Below are positions 25,390-32,981 of a stretch of DNA of 42,443 bases, piece by piece (position 1 is the first letter of the stretch; each line of letters starts with the position of its first letter). The position numbers and the translations under genes are program-made. The notes under the pieces are model-generated. The model was not told where the DNA came from and ran no database searches. It was given only the letters and a program-made list of their open reading frames with translations. The stretch comes from Candidatus Babelota bacterium (GTDB taxonomy: Bacteria; Babelota; Babeliae; Babelales; UASB340). Where the stretch lies: the NCBI GenBank assembly GCA_014730005.1, contig WJIY01000005.1:1-42443 (forward strand), given 5' to 3'.

Positions 25390-26016
25390 TTAAAGTTTTT
25401 TTATTTTTTTATAAATCTTTTTTTCTTTTTTAGGTAACTTACCTTTTTTCTTATTATTTTTTACATCATTTTTTTCATATCTTTCTTTTTCTTCCAGAAA
25501 AGAATCTATTTGAGTTTCCTCCATCAAAAGATCTAATATTTTATCATTAGAATTAAGTTTATCATCAACATAAATATTTTTTTCGTATTTTTTTACTAAA
25601 TCGTTTATTTTTTGTTTAGACGAAACATCTTCTAATATAGAACTTTGAACTAATTCATAAAATTCTTCAACATCAATAGCATCCGCCCCATAATTTTCGC
25701 ATTTAGAAATAAGTTGCCTATCTCTGCTAACTAATAAGATTTGATATTGTTTATTTTTTTTTATGTAATTTATTATCCAATCATCTGCGCTACTTTTTTG
25801 ACCCGCAAAAATTGTTACAACACCATTATGAATTTCTCTTGTTGCATGTCTAAAATACCCGCCATCAAAAACTATTATAATTTCATTTATTTCATTTTTC
25901 TTTGACTTATAATGTCCAAGCTGCTTTATAAAATGATTTCTTTGCTCGGTTAATTTACCTTTAACCTTATAAAAAACCGCTCGGAGCAAATTATACCCAT
26001 CAACTATTACAATCAA
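25390..26016 (-). CDS. NYN-domain (YacP-like) RNA-binding/nuclease protein
   Basis: The N-terminal 140 residues match the YacP/Rae1 NYN family, a PIN-like fold: IVDGYNLL at the start, IIVFDGGYF, SADDWIINYI and LLVSRDRQL provide the acidic residues expected in the active site. In B. subtilis the homologue Rae1 is a ribosome-associated mRNA endonuclease; the same activity here is inference. The C-terminal third is a charged, Lys-rich tail of probable low structure. The start is a TTG at 26016 preceded by AGAGGG. The product has 208 residues. tsaE follows at once. Confidence 0.8.
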   Translation of the reverse strand: MIVIVDGYNLLRAVFYKVKGKLTEQRNHFIKQLGHYKSKKNEINEIIIVFDGGYFRHATREIHNGVVTIFAGQKSSADDWIINYIKKNKQYQILLVSRDRQLISKCENYGADAIDVEEFYELVQSSILEDVSSKQKINDLVKKYEKNIYVDDKLNSNDKILDLLMEETQIDSFLEEKERYEKNDVKNNKKKGKLPKKEKKIYKKIKKL

Positions 26017-26149
26017 AGCACCCTCTTTTTTTATAAAAAATTTTTTACTTTAAAATTTTACTTATAAATTATTGCAAAAAAAAATATTTTGGACTAGGGT
26101 TTAATTATATTAAACTATATATTATAGCTTGTTATTAAGGAAATTTGTT

Positions 26150-26995
26150 GTGGCGCAAATAACTCAATTAAAACAAAAAATAAAATCAATAAAAACCACA
26201 AAAAAAATTACTCACGCTGTTCGATTAGTTTCAATGTCTAATTACTCCAAGCTTGAAAAACAAAATGAATTACTAAATTTTTACCAACAAAATATACATA
26301 ATACTTTTTTTGAACTAATAAAAACTGAACCGGAATGGCAAAATTCAACAATATTTCCACAAGATGTATTTGATATAAAACCATTAATAATAATTGTATC
26401 ATCCTCCAAAGGATTATGTGGAAGTTTCAATTCAAACCTATTGCGTTACTACGAAAGAACCTTTTTAATTGAAGAGCAACAAATGCCATCATTTATTGTG
26501 ATTGGAACCAAGGCTTTAAAATTTTTAAAAAATAAAGGAACTATCAATATTATTAGTATTTTTGAAGAATTAACTTCAAGTAATTACATCTACATAGCTG
26601 AAAAATTAACTGAATTAATTTTTAACACGAAGTATAAATTTTCTTCTGTTTCATTTTTCAGTAATTATCTTAAAAATTTTTTTTTACAAATTCCACAGAA
26701 AATTTCTTTAATTCCTATAAATATTCCTTCTAATTTAACTAGCAAGTCTATAGAATTCGAATGGGAACAAGATAAAAATACCATTTTAGAATTTATGGCA
26801 ATTAACTATATTAAAAGTTCCATTTTAAATATTTTATTTCAATCTCTAGCCGCCGAAAGTGCTTCAAGGTTTTTAACTATGGATAAAGCTACAAATAATG
26901 CAGAAGAATATCTTGAAGAATTAACTCTTCAATATAATAAAACTAGACAAGCCTTAATTACACGGGAAGTATCTGAATTGGCAGCTAACTTTTAA
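26150..26995 (+). CDS. atpG: F-type ATP synthase gamma subunit
   Basis: Gamma is the central rotor stalk of F1. The N-terminal coiled-coil helix reads IKSIKTTKKITHAVRLVSMS, and the C-terminal helix has ASRFLTMDKATNNAEEYLEELTLQYNKTRQALITREVSELAANF in two overlapping conserved parts. The GTG at 26150 with AAGGA 8 nt upstream gives MAQITQLKQ and 281 residues; an upstream in-frame TTG at 26129 adds an unlikely leader. The middle domain is divergent. No other atp gene is nearby, so it is a lone subunit gene. Its stop overlaps the murA stop on the other strand by two bases. Confidence 0.9.
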   Translation: MAQITQLKQKIKSIKTTKKITHAVRLVSMSNYSKLEKQNELLNFYQQNIHNTFFELIKTEPEWQNSTIFPQDVFDIKPLIIIVSSSKGLCGSFNSNLLRYYERTFLIEEQQMPSFIVIGTKALKFLKNKGTINIISIFEELTSSNYIYIAEKLTELIFNTKYKFSSVSFFSNYLKNFFLQIPQKISLIPINIPSNLTSKSIEFEWEQDKNTILEFMAINYIKSSILNILFQSLAAESASRFLTMDKATNNAEEYLEELTLQYNKTRQALITREVSELAANF

Positions 26996-28251
26996 AAAGA
27001 AATATTTGCTCCTAATTTTTTTAATTTTTCTTCTAATTTATCATAACCTCTTTTCCAATGATGGATTCCTAAAATTTTAGTTTCACCTTTTGCAACAAGG
27101 CCGGAAATAACTAAAGCTGCTGATGCACGAATATCTGTTGCAATAACTTCAGTGCCATATAAATATTCAACTCCATTTACTTGCGCTTTATTTCCATAAA
27201 TTTTAATTTGCGCACCCATTTTTTGCAATTCTATCGTATGCATTAATCTGTTTTCAAAAACTGTTTCTTCAATAATGCTTCTGCCATTAGCTACGCATTG
27301 AGCTACCAACATCGGCGCTTGCAAGTCAGTTGGAAAACCTGGATGTGGACCAGTTTTAAATCCAACAGCTACAGGCAAATCTGTTGCTTTTAATTTTATC
27401 CCATCATTGCATTCAACTTCATGTCCCATCTCTTTTAATTTTTCTAAAAAAACATCCATCTGTTCTGATTGTGCGTTTTCAACATGAATTTCTCCTTTAC
27501 AAACAGCACAAGCCAAAAGTAATGTTCCAACCTCTAATCTATCAGGAATAATTTCGTGCTCTACTGAATTAAGTTTTTCTACACCAATAATTTCAATTGT
27601 TGCAGGAAGCTTGATATTTATTTGTGCTCCCATTTTTTTTAAAACATCTAAAAAATCTAAAACTTCTGGTTCGAGTGCAGCATTAATAATTATTGTTCTA
27701 CCTTTTTTTAAACATGCAAACATTGCCAAATTTTCAGTTGCACCCACACTTGGATATTCTAAAATAATTTTATTATTCACAACACCTTTATTCATAAAAG
27801 TAACATCAAAAAATGGTATTTGTTCTTTTACATTAACACCCATTTTTAAAAAACCTTTTAAGTGAAAATCTATTGGCCTTGCGCCAATTAAGCATCCTCC
27901 CGGCATTGCAACTTTAGCTTTATTAAAACGTGCAAGCAAAGATCCCATAACTAAAATTGAGGCGCGCATTTTATTCATAATCTCGGACTTAACCTCAAAG
28001 TTATTTATTTCTGATGTATCAACTTCTAAATAATTATTTTTTGTGTCAAAAAAAATTTTTGCTCCTAAATCTTCAAGTAACTTAATCATTTGTTTTACAT
28101 CTGTAGAGTTAGGAATATTTTTTAAAACATTCTTGCCTGAATTTAATATTAAAGCTGCCATAATAGGCAACGCAGCATTTTTTGCTCCACTTGCTTTCAC
28201 TGTTCCATACAAAGGTTTTGATTGTTTTACCAATATATATTCGTTTGACAT
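26992..28251 (-). CDS. murA: UDP-N-acetylglucosamine 1-carboxyvinyltransferase
   Basis: MurA adds enolpyruvate to UDP-GlcNAc, the first committed step of peptidoglycan synthesis. The KASGAKNAALP motif is at residues 19-29, and the active-site Cys is C120 in PGGCLIGARPID. Cys at this place is the fosfomycin target, so the enzyme is predicted sensitive. GFKTGPHPGFPTDLQAP and ATDIRASAALVI are further family blocks. Length of 419 residues matches E. coli. AGGAAA lies upstream of the ATG. Divergent from kdsB, convergent with atpG. Confidence 0.96.
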   Translation of the reverse strand: MSNEYILVKQSKPLYGTVKASGAKNAALPIMAALILNSGKNVLKNIPNSTDVKQMIKLLEDLGAKIFFDTKNNYLEVDTSEINNFEVKSEIMNKMRASILVMGSLLARFNKAKVAMPGGCLIGARPIDFHLKGFLKMGVNVKEQIPFFDVTFMNKGVVNNKIILEYPSVGATENLAMFACLKKGRTIIINAALEPEVLDFLDVLKKMGAQINIKLPATIEIIGVEKLNSVEHEIIPDRLEVGTLLLACAVCKGEIHVENAQSEQMDVFLEKLKEMGHEVECNDGIKLKATDLPVAVGFKTGPHPGFPTDLQAPMLVAQCVANGRSIIEETVFENRLMHTIELQKMGAQIKIYGNKAQVNGVEYLYGTEVIATDIRASAALVISGLVAKGETKILGIHHWKRGYDKLEEKLKKLGANISF

Positions 28252-28343
28252 ATGTTTTTCCTGAACTAAAATCCTAATTCTTGAATTAATGCATACAAAT
28301 TTTAATAACTTTTATAAATAATTTTAAAATACCGGAGTATATA

Positions 28344-29114
28344 GTGTTTCTTAAAAAAAAAATAGCCTGCATAATTCCTGCGAGGTTAAATTCTTCTCGC
28401 TTCCCAGAAAAAATTTTAAAAAATCTAGCAGGAAAACCTATATTACAATGGGTTTGGAACGCTGCAAATAAAATTACTTTTTTTGATAAAATAATATTTG
28501 CTATAGATTCCCAAAAAACAGCCAATCTTTTAAAAACATTTGGTGCAAATTTTATTATGACTTCCCAAAACTGTAAATCTGGAACCAATAGATTAATCGA
28601 ATCAATTAACTCAAACAATGTAGATGCGGATATTTTTGTAAACTGGCAATGTGATGAACCTTTTCTTAATCAACAAATGATAGAGACACTTCTACAAACA
28701 TGTAATCATGATAATGCAGATATTTGGACACTAAAAAAACAAATTCAAAAAGAAGAAGAAATAATTTGCCCAAATACGGTAAAAGTTATTTGTAATAAAA
28801 AAAGCTTTGCACTTTATTTTTCTAGATTTGCTATACCATATTACAATGACAAAAAAAAATCTGACAAAATTTATTATAAACATATAGGAATTTATGCTTA
28901 TACACTTAAAGCTTTACAAAAAATTTCTCAATTTAATAAATGTTATTTAGAAGAAGCAGAAAAACTAGAACAACTGAGTTTTTTATATAACGGCTTATCA
29001 ATAAAAGTACATGAAACAAATTTACAAGCTATCGGAATAGACACAAAACAAGATCTTGAAAAAGCTGAAAATTTGATTAAAAATAAATCAATACAGTTAA
29101 AATTTTATAATTAA
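28344..29114 (+). CDS. kdsB: 3-deoxy-manno-octulosonate cytidylyltransferase
   Basis: KdsB activates Kdo as CMP-Kdo for lipid A inner core synthesis. The N-terminal nucleotide-binding motif IPARLNSSRFPEKIL is clear. SGTNRLIES and NWQCDEPFL (usual form NVQGDEP) follow, with the C-terminal GIDTKQDLEKAE. Length of 256 residues is normal. It starts with GTG at 28344, with GGAG 6 nt upstream. tdk follows 19 nt after. Its presence means lipopolysaccharide or a Kdo-containing surface sugar. Confidence 0.92.
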   Translation: MFLKKKIACIIPARLNSSRFPEKILKNLAGKPILQWVWNAANKITFFDKIIFAIDSQKTANLLKTFGANFIMTSQNCKSGTNRLIESINSNNVDADIFVNWQCDEPFLNQQMIETLLQTCNHDNADIWTLKKQIQKEEEIICPNTVKVICNKKSFALYFSRFAIPYYNDKKKSDKIYYKHIGIYAYTLKALQKISQFNKCYLEEAEKLEQLSFLYNGLSIKVHETNLQAIGIDTKQDLEKAENLIKNKSIQLKFYN

Positions 29115-29133
29115 TTTCAAGGATAAAAAAATT

Positions 29134-29781
29134 ATGAGCAATTCCAGTGAAAAAAAAATTGGAAAAGGAAGATTAGAGGTAATTTGCGGTTCTATGTTTT
29201 CAGGAAAAACTGAAGAACTTATGCGAAGATTGCGTAGAGCAGAATTTGCAAAACAAAATGTCTTAACAATCAAGCATAAAATTGATATTCGAAAAAGCAA
29301 AGCCTGTATTGTATCCCACCAAGGAAATGAAAGATTAGCATTCTCGATAGATAATACAACTGAAAGTCTTAAAAAAATATTGGAACTTGCCAATAAAAAT
29401 ATAAGTGTTGTGGGAATTGACGAATTAAATTTTTTTCCAGAGATAATTATAAACGTTATATGCAATTTAATAAATATGGGTAAAAGAGTAATTTGCGCTG
29501 GATTAGATCTAGATTTTAGAGGAGAACCTTTTACACAAGTTTCAACTTTACTCTCTTTAGCCGATGAAGTTACAAAATTAAAAGCTATTTGTGTTAAATG
29601 TGGAAAAGATGCGCATCATACACAACGTATAGTAAATGGGCAACCAGCAAAATATGCAGACCCTATTATTCAAGTTGGAGCTGAAGAATGTTATCAAGCA
29701 AGATGTCGTAATTGTTTTCAGATAGATAAGCCTTTACAATTTAATACTGAATTTGAAAAACAAAAAGAACAAACTTTATAA
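29134..29781 (+). CDS. tdk: Thymidine kinase, type II
   Basis: It phosphorylates thymidine to dTMP, a salvage step. The P-loop GSMFSGKTEEL starts at residue 19. VVGIDELNFFP holds the Walker B Asp, with Leu-Asn in place of the usual Ala-Gln. CVKCGKDAHHTQR and CRNC provide the four structural zinc ligands of the lasso domain. 215 residues, typical. AAGGAT precedes the ATG. Salvage fits a nucleoside-scavenging lifestyle. Confidence 0.94.
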   Translation: MSNSSEKKIGKGRLEVICGSMFSGKTEELMRRLRRAEFAKQNVLTIKHKIDIRKSKACIVSHQGNERLAFSIDNTTESLKKILELANKNISVVGIDELNFFPEIIINVICNLINMGKRVICAGLDLDFRGEPFTQVSTLLSLADEVTKLKAICVKCGKDAHHTQRIVNGQPAKYADPIIQVGAEECYQARCRNCFQIDKPLQFNTEFEKQKEQTL

Positions 29782-29914
29782 TTAAACAATCTAATTTTAT
29801 AATATATAAACAACATAAACAAAGGGAATGAAATATCTTAGGTTGTTAATTCAATCAAATATTTATACAACATTTTAAAGATAATAGCAGCCAATTGTAA
29901 AATGTGGATTTATA

Positions 29915-31270
29915 ATGACAAAAAATAAAATTCATTATCGGTGTACTAATTGTGATTATTTAAGTTTCAAATGGATTGGTTGCTGCCCAACATGCAATGA
30001 ATGGAACAGCTTTATAGAAGAAGAAAAAAAAGTTTTTGAAGGTAAAAACAATTTTTCGGGAAAAAGTCATTCAAACTTGCTTTGTAATTTGAAACAAATC
30101 AAAAGTGAAGAAAAAACTAGAATAATTTCAGGCATTCAAGAATGGGATCGCGTTATTGGTAATGGAATTTTGCCCGGGTCTTTTCTAATTTTAACTGGTG
30201 ATCCAGGAATTGGAAAATCTACCATTCTTCTTCAAATTGCCTCTAAAATATCAATAAAATATAATGTTTTATATTTTGCCTCAGAAGAATCGTTGCAACA
30301 AGTAAAAAGCAGAGCAAATAGATTAGGAATTCAAAATAATACAAATCTTTTGTTTTCAGATCAAGCATGTTTACAAGATATAATTGCTACAGCAAAAGAA
30401 ATAAAACCTAATTTGTTGATTTTAGATTCTATACAAAATTGTCATCTTTCAAATGATTCGCATACAATACCTGGAACAATAGCACAGTTGCGTGAAGCAG
30501 GTTTTTATTTAATGAAACTTGCAAAAGAAAATAATATCGCTATATGCATAACTTGTCACATAACTAAAGATGGCGGAATAGCTGGTCCTAAAATATTAGA
30601 ACATATGGTTGATGGAGTTTTTTATTTACAAGGAGAAGATAAGTGGCACACAAGGATTTTACGTTCTCTAAAAAACAGATTTGGTACAATTTATGAAAGT
30701 GGTTTTTTTGAGATGGGCGAAAATGGATTAACACCTGTTTTAAATATCAACGAATATTTATTAAGTGATTTTTCGGCTACTCCAGGATCTGCAATTATTA
30801 GTAGCCTTGAAGGATCAAGGCCAATACTTCTTGAATTGCAAGCATTATGCGTCACTTCAAAATTTGGTATACCGCAACGAGTTATAACCGGTATTGATCC
30901 AAAAAGAGTAATGTTAATTGCTGCTATTTTAGAAAAATACTTACATATAAAATTTAGTTCTCAAGATATCTTTTTCAAAGTAAGCGGTGGATTTAAAATT
31001 AAAGAAAGTTCTTGCGATCTAGGAATAGCACTAGCTCTACTTTCAAGTTATTTTCAAAAGCCTATCACAAATAAATCCATATCATTTGCTGAAATTAGTT
31101 TAACTGGACAAATTAAACCCATAAATCAAATTTCAATTCGAATAAAAGAAGCTGAAAAATTTGGAATTAAAAATGTTTTCATTTCAAAATCTCAAAAAAT
31201 TAAAACTACATACAATTTTTTTAAATTTTCAAACGTTTATGAATTGTTAAAATTATTTCCTGAGAGTTGA
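29915..31270 (+). CDS. radA: DNA repair protein RadA
   Basis: RadA is a RecA-like hexameric helicase for branch migration in recombination. Domains are an N-terminal zinc finger (C10/C13, C24/C27), a RecA core with Walker A GDPGIGKST (95-103), the RadA-specific KNRFG motif (K253-G257), and a C-terminal Lon-like domain (SGGFKIKESSCDLGIALALLSS, ISLTGQI). Length of 451 residues is standard. It is preceded by a 133-nt gap with no clear signals. Confidence 0.96.
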   Translation: MTKNKIHYRCTNCDYLSFKWIGCCPTCNEWNSFIEEEKKVFEGKNNFSGKSHSNLLCNLKQIKSEEKTRIISGIQEWDRVIGNGILPGSFLILTGDPGIGKSTILLQIASKISIKYNVLYFASEESLQQVKSRANRLGIQNNTNLLFSDQACLQDIIATAKEIKPNLLILDSIQNCHLSNDSHTIPGTIAQLREAGFYLMKLAKENNIAICITCHITKDGGIAGPKILEHMVDGVFYLQGEDKWHTRILRSLKNRFGTIYESGFFEMGENGLTPVLNINEYLLSDFSATPGSAIISSLEGSRPILLELQALCVTSKFGIPQRVITGIDPKRVMLIAAILEKYLHIKFSSQDIFFKVSGGFKIKESSCDLGIALALLSSYFQKPITNKSISFAEISLTGQIKPINQISIRIKEAEKFGIKNVFISKSQKIKTTYNFFKFSNVYELLKLFPES

Positions 31271-31348
31271 ATGAATACATTATATTATTTTTTAAAACAA
31301 AACTTAATATTTTTTATTAATTTAACCCTATAAAAATAGGAGAATCAA

Positions 31349-31891
31349 ATGAAAAACATTAAATATTTCTTCTTAATATTTCATTTTTTTATGTTTTCAA
31401 ATATAATGTGCATGCTAGAACAAACACCCCCTTATAATGATACAAATGAAGATATTAAAGAACAGATTAAGAAACAATTAATAAAAAAACTTATTAAAAG
31501 CCCAGGGAGCAAAATCTATCAAGAATTAAATGAATATCGTATTGATGAAGAAAATCTTTTAAACCTTATTACTACAAAAAGCATTCAATATATAGAAACA
31601 CATAAAGATTATTTTTCTAATATTAATGAAGAATATCTAAATAATACCCAATTAATTCAAAACATTTGTAGCGAAATTCTACCATACATTATAAACAATC
31701 AAGACAATATCATTGAAAATGCTCCAACATTATTTGATGACATTAAAAAACATCCTAAAAAATATATAAGTATAGTTTCTACAATAATATCATTTGCTAG
31801 CATCATTTATTTATTAAAGCTCTTTGGGTATATTACAGAAGAAAATATTGAACAGGTTTTAAAAGCATTTAACAACACTGCTAAATTATAA
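31349..31891 (+). CDS. Hypothetical secreted or membrane protein
   Basis: I do not recognise a family. The 180-residue product begins MKNIKYFFLIFHFFMFSNIMC, a signal sequence; the Cys at residue 21 could be a lipid site but the lipobox is poor. The mature part is helical and charged (TNEDIKEQIKKQLIKKLIK, then NEYRIDEENLLNLI). A C-terminal transmembrane helix follows at about 149-163 (ISIVSTIISFASIIYLLK), and a short tail after that. AGGAGAA stands upstream of the ATG. It has the same plan as the genes at 32215 and 40664: signal sequence, polar helical body, hydrophobic C-terminal part. Confidence 0.65.
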   Translation: MKNIKYFFLIFHFFMFSNIMCMLEQTPPYNDTNEDIKEQIKKQLIKKLIKSPGSKIYQELNEYRIDEENLLNLITTKSIQYIETHKDYFSNINEEYLNNTQLIQNICSEILPYIINNQDNIIENAPTLFDDIKKHPKKYISIVSTIISFASIIYLLKLFGYITEENIEQVLKAFNNTAKL

Positions 31892-32084
31892 AAAAATCAT
31901 CGAAATTAAAAATTGTAAATTTTGCCTTCAAACTTTTAAACTCTGTCAAAACCTAATAAAAATATAAATATTTTCATCCTGTCACAATCACTCTTAACGG
32001 TTTTGTTTTGTTCTTAATTAAAATTCCAAGATGTTTACATTTTGACGATTTTTATTTTAAATTTTAAAAAAATTAAGACTCAAA

Positions 32085-32138
32085 AAATCGAGAAAGAAAG
32101 AAAATAATAAATTTATTATTTTCTTTCTTTCTCGATTT
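32085..32138. repeat. 54-bp perfect palindrome between two secreted unknowns
   Basis: Two 27-base arms, each a purine-rich GAGAAAGAAAGAAAA-type run and its complement, meet with no spacer, centred on 32111/32112. It lies in the 323-nt gap 31892-32214, which otherwise holds nothing but the promoter at 32170. It may be a bidirectional terminator for the gene at 31349, though it lacks the GC-rich stem and T-tail of a classical one. A protein-binding site is also possible. Confidence 0.8.
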
Positions 32139-32169
32139 AAATAATCAGGTGTAGCAACAATAATTGGGT

Positions 32170-32198
32170 TTGACTCAACATAATTTTTTATATTATAA
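32170..32198 (+). promoter_or_regulatory. Likely sigma70-type promoter
   Basis: TTGACT (32170-32175) is followed after 17 nt by TTATAA (32193-32198), with TATTAT two bases earlier as an alternative -10. It is 17 nt before the ATG at 32215, so the leader would be short. Confidence 0.5.
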
Positions 32199-32214
32199 GT
32201 AGGGGGCAAGTAGT

Positions 32215-32946
32215 ATGAAAATTTTAAATATAATTTTTTTTATTTCGCTGATTTTATTTACACAAAATGGTCTTACCACTAAAATATCTGATAAAGATAC
32301 TCAAGAACTTAAAATAATTACACTAAAACCAGAAGAATCATGTTGGCTAAAATATTATGATCCTATGGAAAAAACATTAAATCTAAGTAATACAAAAATA
32401 ACAGAAGATGAATTTGAACAACAGTTACCAGAAATTTTTAATTTTTGTACAATTCATAAAATTCAAAGATTAATATGTGAAAATATTAATCTTTCTAATA
32501 TACCCGAAAATTTTATCAACGATTTCAAAAATCATCCAAGTTTATTATATCTATCTTTAAAAGGAAATCTTTTTTTAAATGAAAATAAATTATCTACAAA
32601 TTTACAATATGATAATATAATACCTCAAATAATACTGGATTTAATTGAAAAAAGATTAGGTTACATATCAAATCATCTTGAAGATGGGATGGAAAACCTG
32701 GAGAATCTTAATAAAAAGAAAATTGTAAAAAGAATAGATTTTACTGATAACATATATTTAATAATTCCATTAGCCTACACAAAAGATTTTTTTCATATAA
32801 TTAAAAATATTTTTTATAAAGCATTATATACTATTAGTGGAATAATAATTGGTTTAACCCCATATACAATTGATTTTCTTGTAAAACGTTACGCTGATCA
32901 ATCATCAGAAGAATCTAATTTTTTAAATTCAACTTCAACAGCCTAA
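32215..32946 (+). CDS. Hypothetical secreted protein with leucine-rich-like segment
   Basis: No firm family. The 243-residue product starts with a signal peptide (MKILNIIFFISLILFTQNGLT). Residues about 54-120 resemble two or three leucine-rich units: LNLSNTKITEDEF, LICENINLSNIPENF and LLYLSLKGNLF. A hydrophobic helix near 203-225 (ALYTISGIIIGLTPYTIDFL) is followed by a short polar tail. AGGGGG lies 10 nt before the ATG. Leucine-rich secreted proteins are frequent host-interaction factors, but a role here is only inferred. It converges with glmS. Confidence 0.6.
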   Translation: MKILNIIFFISLILFTQNGLTTKISDKDTQELKIITLKPEESCWLKYYDPMEKTLNLSNTKITEDEFEQQLPEIFNFCTIHKIQRLICENINLSNIPENFINDFKNHPSLLYLSLKGNLFLNENKLSTNLQYDNIIPQIILDLIEKRLGYISNHLEDGMENLENLNKKKIVKRIDFTDNIYLIIPLAYTKDFFHIIKNIFYKALYTISGIIIGLTPYTIDFLVKRYADQSSEESNFLNSTSTA

Positions 32947-32981
32947 CTATCAAAATTATTAATACGATGTAATAAAATAAT

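Noticed and set aside
28286-28618. 110-codon minus-strand frame over the start of kdsB
   Set aside because: Lies antisense to the conserved kdsB N-terminus and has no family likeness.
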